From an uncultured Bacilli bacterium (GTDB lineage: Bacteria; Bacillota_I; Bacilli_A; RF39; UBA660), in assembly GCA_947632255.1 (NCBI GenBank), contig CANROL010000040.1, forward strand, positions 1-8,906: 8,906 nt of DNA, in the 5' to 3' direction. Position numbers and translations under genes: made by a program. The number at the start of each line of letters is the position of its first letter. The stretch's first letter is position 1. The notes beneath the pieces are model-generated. The model was given only the letters and a program-made list of their open reading frames with translations. It made no database searches and was not told the DNA's origin. Shown piece by piece: positions 5,177-8,906 of this stretch.

Positions 5177-6094
5177 TTATTTTATTTTTAAAACTAAAAT
5201 ACTAACAATAGGACTAGCAAAAAAAGATTCTGTTGATAAATCATCAATATTTGGTCCCCCAATAATAATATTATTCTTACTTGTATTAATAATCTCAGCC
5301 ATTTCAGGTCCAACTATATTTATAGTTCCAAAACCAATAAGTTGTGAATAATCCTTAGTATTTCCTATAACAGAACACCCCGCATAAATAGTAGGACTAC
5401 TAGTTACTCTAAAACCTAATGAAATAATTTCTGATCCGGGAATAATTGGTTCATTTTGCAGTTTAGCTTCAACTCTAAAAACTACTAAATATGTACCGGC
5501 TTTTAAAAAAGTTATAGTATCATTATCCTGATTAAAATAAAAATTTTTATCCATATCTAAAATGACATTTTCAATAGGAACATTATATGTTGGGGCAATA
5601 ACTTCCCCATCGGGATAATCTTCACTAGTAGTAACAAAATATGAAGTTGAAAGACTAGTTAAACCAGGCAAACCTTGAGGCCCCATTGGACCTTCTGGAC
5701 CTTGCTCCCCTCTAGGACCTTGGGGTCCAACATCCCCTTTAGGGCCTTGTTTTCCGGTAGTTCCTTGAGGTCCTTGGGGACCAGGTATTCCTTGTTTCCC
5801 TTGAGGACCAATTGGTCCAGTTTTTCCTTCTGGTCCCGTTGGACCTATCTCACCTTCTGGACCCCTAATTTGACCAACATTAACCCATTCATTAGTTTCT
5901 TTAGACCAAACATATAAATCCCCTTCAACTAAATAAGAATTACCTACTTCCCCCGTAGGATGAGCACTAGTTAATTCTTGATATGTATCATAATAACCTA
6001 ATATTGTTACACTTGTGCCATCATTTCCCTTAGCTCCTTTAGGCCCTGTTGGTCCTATAGCACCAGTTGCTTGATTGTTTAAATCTTCTATATA
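5177..6094 (-). pseudogene. Collagen-like protein gene, 5'-truncated at the recombinase junction
   Basis: The frame is open from 6094 to a TAA at 5177-5179, 305 codons, but contains no ATG, GTG or TTG for the first 136 codons; the first ATG (5684-5686) falls inside the collagen repeat. Numbering from 6094, residues 11-26 are five Gly-X-Y triplets, 27-77 are a globular spacer (TSVTILGYYDTYQEL to LYVWSKETNEWVNVG) of the kind often inserted in bacterial collagen-like proteins, 78-143 are 22 further triplets, and 145-305 form a beta-rich C-terminal domain with GTYLVVFRV, like BclA/TNF-type domains. The upstream stop at 6095-6097 lies within the last codons of the recombinase gene. The gene has therefore lost its N-terminus, most simply through insertion of the recombinase element. 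The downstream remainder is intact. Read-through from the recombinase could transcribe it, but translation would need an unusual start. Confidence 0.85.
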
Positions 6095-6100
6095 TTAAAA
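6086..6100. mobile_element. Putative junction of a recombinase-bearing element with a collagen-like gene
   Basis: The collagen-like reading frame on the minus strand ends upstream exactly where the recombinase gene finishes: the collagen frame opens at 6094 after a TAA, and the recombinase stop is at 6088-6090. Serine recombinases are commonly encoded next to one att end of their element. The point where the two overlap is the probable attachment junction, placed to within a few tens of bases. The element would extend rightward past 8906; the other end is not visible, and the core dinucleotide cannot be identified from one junction. Confidence 0.5.
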
Positions 6101-8100
6101 TTCCATATTATCTTTAAATCTCTATGATTTTTTTCTTCGTCATATGAACCTATAATAACTTTATCTATAAAATCATTAATAATTTCAACATTTAATTTAT
6201 CAATATGACGATATTTACTAAATATATGTTTCTTAGTTTTAACAATATTCAATCTATCTTCTAACATAGCATTATCATCTTTATACTTATTCATTAAAAT
6301 TAAAAATTCTTTTTCTGGAAGTAATCCAGAAGCTCGATCTTCATATAGTTTTTGAAAATATGTCCTTTTATTTTGTAAATCAGCAATAATTTTTGTTTCT
6401 TCTTTTTTAAGGGCATTTAATTTTTCATTAAAAATATCTTGTTCTATTTCTTCATTATTTAATTTATTAAGAACATTATCATCATAAAATCTATCTAATA
6501 TATTATTTATTTTATTTATAACCAAATTATGTAATTCATCTTCTCTTAACCATTTTTTATTATCACAATTAGCCCAACTATTATTTTTATCTTTACAACA
6601 TAAATATCCCAAACCATTTGCAAAATTTCGTCCACATTTAGAAAAAATCCTATTACAATTCATACAATATACTTTATTAGAAAATACCTGTATAGTGCCA
6701 TTTTTAGAACTTCTACTCTTTTCTTTTAATCTTTCTTGAACTTTATACCAAATACTTGGTTCAATAATAGCTTTATGTGTATTATTTTTTCTTATTCTAT
6801 CTTCATCACCATTTTTAATAATTGTATGATTTTTATAACTTACAGTAGTTGTTTTAAATTGTACCATATTCCCAATATAAACTTCATCTTTAAGAATTTT
6901 TTTAATTGATTGTTGAGACCATTTCATTTTTCTTCTTATATTTTTTGCAAATTCTAAATTTACTTTTTTATTGTCAACATATCCTTTAATATCAAAATAA
7001 TATTTTTCATGTTTTAAGTTTTCTTTTAATCCTATCTCAAATTGATAATGAATAATATGAGTTCTGTCTAATTCTTTTGTAATTGTTGCAATACATTTAG
7101 CAGTTTTGGGAATTATATCATTTTCTTTTATAAGAATAAAATCCTTTTCGTTAAATTTACCAATATCTAAATCTTCTTTTTCTGAATAATATATTTTAGT
7201 TCTATCTTTAGAATAACTTTTTAAAGTAATATCACATTTATTATTAAAATTTTTCATATCAGTAGTAATATAATTATAAGTGATTAAATTATTTAATACT
7301 TGATCTTCTTTATTTTTAAAATTAACATCAATAATATGTGTACCTGCTTTATCAATCCAATCATAAGCAAAATATTTTTTTAATAAAGGTATTTTAAGTT
7401 TAGAACCATTTGCCATTTTATATTCAAGAGGACTTAATATTTTATCATCATTAAGCCTTTTTGCTATTTTATCTAAACCATATCCTTTCATATATTCATC
7501 AAATATTCTTTTTACCGTAGTTGAAGTAACAACATCAGGTATTAAATGATTTTTATTTTCTGGATCTTTCAAATATCCATATACAACAAAACTTGCAGTA
7601 CATTGACCATCTTTTCTTTTTGATCTAAATGTTTCGCGAATATTTAAAGATGTATCTTCAAGCGCCCATTCATCAGTCAAACCTAAAATTTGACTTGTTT
7701 TTTTAGTTTCTCTTTTAGCATTATCAATTCTATCTACAATGGTTTTAAATCTAACGCCCCATTCGTGAAATTTATTATGGATATATTTTTCTATAAGTTC
7801 AGAATCTCTAGCAAATCTAGCTTGAGTTTTACACAAAACAATATCCACATTACCCATTGCGCATTCTTTTATCATTTTATTAAATTCAGGACGAGTTGCG
7901 TCCCCACCCGACCAATCTTCATCACTATAAACACCCACGATAATATAGCCTTCACAAGCAGCATATTCTCTTAACATCAACTCTTGATTTTTAATACTTT
8001 CAGATAATTCTTCTTTTGTAAGTTTATCTCGATCTTCTTCTGATAATCTTAAATATAGTACAGTTTTTTTTAAATTATTACCCTTATCCAGTCTTATCAC
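6088..8100 (-). CDS. Large serine recombinase (site-specific integrase/resolvase family)
   Basis: The 670-residue enzyme begins with a resolvase-type catalytic domain: nucleophile Ser20 in YLRLS, then YSDEDWSGGD at 58-67 and KTQARFARD with Arg95 and Arg98. The recombinase domain starts near 170 (YGYLKDPENKN) and includes KRLNDDKILSP at 214-224 and WSQQSIKKILKDEVYIGN at 394-411. About 155 residues between these blocks (roughly 235-392) are not part of the usual domain. A zinc-ribbon follows with Cys479, Cys482, Cys501 or Cys502 and Cys512, then a coiled coil at about 550-625. Such enzymes integrate, excise or invert DNA at short att sites. The start is GTG, overlapping the stop of the small upstream gene as GTGA, with AGGGA only 3 bases before it, so translation is probably coupled. 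The stop TAG overlaps the truncated collagen-like frame. All catalytic residues are present. Confidence 0.92.
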   Translation of the reverse strand: MIRLDKGNNLKKTVLYLRLSEEDRDKLTKEELSESIKNQELMLREYAACEGYIIVGVYSDEDWSGGDATRPEFNKMIKECAMGNVDIVLCKTQARFARDSELIEKYIHNKFHEWGVRFKTIVDRIDNAKRETKKTSQILGLTDEWALEDTSLNIRETFRSKRKDGQCTASFVVYGYLKDPENKNHLIPDVVTSTTVKRIFDEYMKGYGLDKIAKRLNDDKILSPLEYKMANGSKLKIPLLKKYFAYDWIDKAGTHIIDVNFKNKEDQVLNNLITYNYITTDMKNFNNKCDITLKSYSKDRTKIYYSEKEDLDIGKFNEKDFILIKENDIIPKTAKCIATITKELDRTHIIHYQFEIGLKENLKHEKYYFDIKGYVDNKKVNLEFAKNIRRKMKWSQQSIKKILKDEVYIGNMVQFKTTTVSYKNHTIIKNGDEDRIRKNNTHKAIIEPSIWYKVQERLKEKSRSSKNGTIQVFSNKVYCMNCNRIFSKCGRNFANGLGYLCCKDKNNSWANCDNKKWLREDELHNLVINKINNILDRFYDDNVLNKLNNEEIEQDIFNEKLNALKKEETKIIADLQNKRTYFQKLYEDRASGLLPEKEFLILMNKYKDDNAMLEDRLNIVKTKKHIFSKYRHIDKLNVEIINDFIDKVIIGSYDEEKNHRDLKIIWNFNI

Positions 8101-8255
8101 TCTTCCCTATTTTCAATTCTTTTTATATACTTAAAATATTTTTTATTAAAAATAGTTTTTAGTTCTTCTTCAGTTATATTTTCTTTATTATTTTTATATT
8201 CTTCACTATATTTAAAATTAGTTGTTAAATATTTTTTTTCTTTCTTACTTTTCAT
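8097..8255 (-). CDS. Small charged protein coupled to the recombinase
   Basis: Starting at the ATG at 8253-8255, this encodes 52 residues, strongly basic and acidic, with no membrane segment: MKSKKEKKYL, then EEYKNNKENITEEELKTIFNKKYFKYIKRIE. The second half looks helical. This start is chosen over an ATG 33 bases upstream because AAAGGGG lies 5 bases before it, whereas the upstream ATG falls inside the preceding terminator hairpin. The stop overlaps the recombinase start (GTGA). The tight coupling suggests a recombinase accessory or regulatory factor, for example a DNA-binding or directionality protein, but no family was recognised and no function can be assigned. Confidence 0.65.
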   Translation of the reverse strand: MKSKKEKKYLTTNFKYSEEYKNNKENITEEELKTIFNKKYFKYIKRIENREE

Positions 8256-8260
8256 GATAA

Positions 8261-8267
8261 CCCCTTT
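8261..8267 (-). promoter_or_regulatory. Ribosome binding site deciding the small gene's start
   Basis: The minus strand reads AAAGGGG, 5 bases before the ATG at 8253-8255. It supports the 52-residue version of the small protein over a 63-residue version. Confidence 0.65.
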
Positions 8268-8271
8268 AAAA

Positions 8272-8296
8272 TAAAAAGAACTAGTCATATAGTTCT
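8272..8296 (-). terminator. Intrinsic terminator of the acetyltransferase gene
   Basis: Arms AGAACTA (8277-8283) and TAGTTCT (8290-8296) pair perfectly around a 6-base loop. On the minus strand they are followed by TTTTATTTT. It lies about 44 bases downstream of the acetyltransferase stop and immediately upstream of the small gene's ribosome site, so the recombinase operon must have its promoter close by or rely on read-through. Confidence 0.7.
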
Positions 8297-8339
8297 AATT
8301 TAATTTATTCATTAACACTAAATAAAATACTTTATAATT

Positions 8340-8825
8340 TTAATCTATTTTAAATTCATATAAATTTTCTAAATAAGAATTATTTTCTAAAATAAAATTA
8401 CTATTTCCTATTAATATTCCCCCTATATTTTTATAAAATTCATTTGCTGGATTATCAACTAAAGTACTAATTAAAACAGAGTTAAAATTATGTTTTAATT
8501 CATTAAAAGCAAATTCTATAAGTTTTGTTCCTATTCCTTGATGTTGATAAGTTTTTTCAACATATAAAGCATATACTTCACCATAAGAATCATCATAATT
8601 TTTTTTATTTTTGCCATAGCGAATAATACCAACAATTTTATTATCCATTTCACATACAGCATATTCATTTATCTTAGCTTCACATTTCATTATGCTATTT
8701 TCATCATTTATATTTAAACTATCTAAAAATTTTTGAGGAAATATCCCTTTATAAGTCTCTTTCCAACCTAACATATTTACTTTAACAATTTCTTTTGCAT
8801 CAGTTATATTAGCTTTTCTAATCAT
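8340..8825 (-). CDS. GNAT family N-acetyltransferase
   Basis: The 161-residue cytoplasmic enzyme has the normal length and fold order of a single-domain GNAT. The N-terminal IRKANITDAKEIVKV block is followed by motif A, EVYALYVEKTYQHQGIGTKL (residues 83-102), with the acetyl-CoA pyrophosphate loop Q94-H-Q-G-I-G99. Motif B follows, with N125, P126, A127, F130 and Y131 before IGG. It would transfer an acetyl group from acetyl-CoA to an unidentified amine; the family includes small-molecule, protein N-terminal and toxin-inactivating enzymes, and the sequence does not tell which. AGGT lies about 5 bases before the ATG. It is a single-gene unit with its own promoter-like region and terminator. It may be cargo of the recombinase element or ordinary chromosomal sequence. 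Confidence 0.88.
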   Translation of the reverse strand: MIRKANITDAKEIVKVNMLGWKETYKGIFPQKFLDSLNINDENSIMKCEAKINEYAVCEMDNKIVGIIRYGKNKKNYDDSYGEVYALYVEKTYQHQGIGTKLIEFAFNELKHNFNSVLISTLVDNPANEFYKNIGGILIGNSNFILENNSYLENLYEFKID

Positions 8826-8838
8826 AATAACCTGGTAC

Positions 8839-8866
8839 CATATAAGTGTAATATTTAATTCATCAA
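8839..8866 (-). promoter_or_regulatory. Probable promoter of the acetyltransferase gene
   Basis: On the minus strand TTGATG (8861-8866) and TATATG (8839-8844) are separated by 16 bases, a usable -35/-10 pair. Transcription would begin near 8832, leaving a very short leader. The left arm of the adjacent inverted repeat occupies part of the spacer. Confidence 0.45.
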
Positions 8867-8891
8867 TTGAATTGACTATTACACTCTTTTT
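8845..8891. promoter_or_regulatory. Inverted repeat overlapping the acetyltransferase promoter
   Basis: Outer arms AGTGTAATA (8845-8853) and TATTACACT (8877-8885) enclose an inner pair AATTCA (8857-8862) and TGAATT (8868-8873). The outer arms bracket the -35 element, which suits a repressor operator. On the plus strand the structure runs into CTTTTTAATTT, so it could also be an intrinsic terminator for rightward transcription, although no plus-strand gene is near. Confidence 0.45.
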
Positions 8892-8906
8892 AATTTATTA
8901 TGTAAG

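Noticed and set aside
5177..5686. Complete 169-residue collagen-like protein starting at the ATG at 5686
   Set aside because: That ATG is inside the Gly-X-Y repeat and the same frame continues upstream for 136 codons with collagen and spacer sequence; it is an internal Met of a truncated gene.
5675..5917. Plus-strand open frame of 80 codons rich in Trp, Phe and Ser
   Set aside because: It is the reverse complement of the Gly-X-Y repeat of the minus-strand collagen-like gene; the regular repeat creates a spurious open frame.
7690..7974. Plus-strand open frame of 94 codons
   Set aside because: It lies entirely opposite the catalytic domain of the recombinase, which has clear conserved motifs.

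Overview
The window is a very AT-rich, low-GC bacterial segment using the standard genetic code: TGG encodes Trp, TAA is the usual stop, and TGA and TAG also act as stops. The combination of a class B sortase, a noncanonical LPXTG-like anchored protein, collagen-like proteins with BclA-type C-terminal domains, strong GGAGG ribosome sites and a large serine recombinase points to a Gram-positive (Bacillota-type) host. A gut-associated low-GC Bacilli or Clostridia lineage fits best, but this is inference from gene content, not a taxonomic match.

Left part (1-1520). A minus-strand two-gene operon encodes a Panacea-domain (DUF4065/SocA-like) protein followed without any spacer by a small protein that looks MazF/PemK-like. 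This is the layout of a Panacea toxin-antitoxin pair. It has an extended -10 promoter, an inverted repeat at the start of its transcript, a perfect Shine-Dalgarno site and two hairpins downstream. A perfect interrupted 25-bp palindrome of operator type lies upstream.

Second part (1520-2630). Two damaged plus-strand genes follow: an open frame of unknown function with no proper start, and a class I SAM methyltransferase split by what looks like one extra A. A clear terminator closes this part.

Surface-protein part (2690-6094). A complete plus-strand collagen-like protein converges, through a bidirectional terminator, on a minus-strand group: a class B sortase, upstream of it a secreted protein with a TPKTG sorting signal that is its probable substrate, and upstream of that a second collagen-like gene. 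The second collagen-like gene has no start codon. Its reading frame runs 136 codons upstream of the first in-frame ATG, through a collagen block and a recognisable spacer domain, and stops exactly where a recombinase gene ends.

Right part (6088-8906). A 670-residue large serine recombinase with an unusual insertion of about 155 residues is translationally coupled to a small charged protein. Upstream on the same strand is a GNAT acetyltransferase with its own promoter and terminator. The simplest reading is that a recombinase-bearing element is inserted into the collagen-like gene, with one junction near 6088-6100 and the other end beyond the window. If the element can excise, it would act as a switch for a surface protein. 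This is the most interesting hypothesis here; it needs the other element end or an empty-site strain to be proven.
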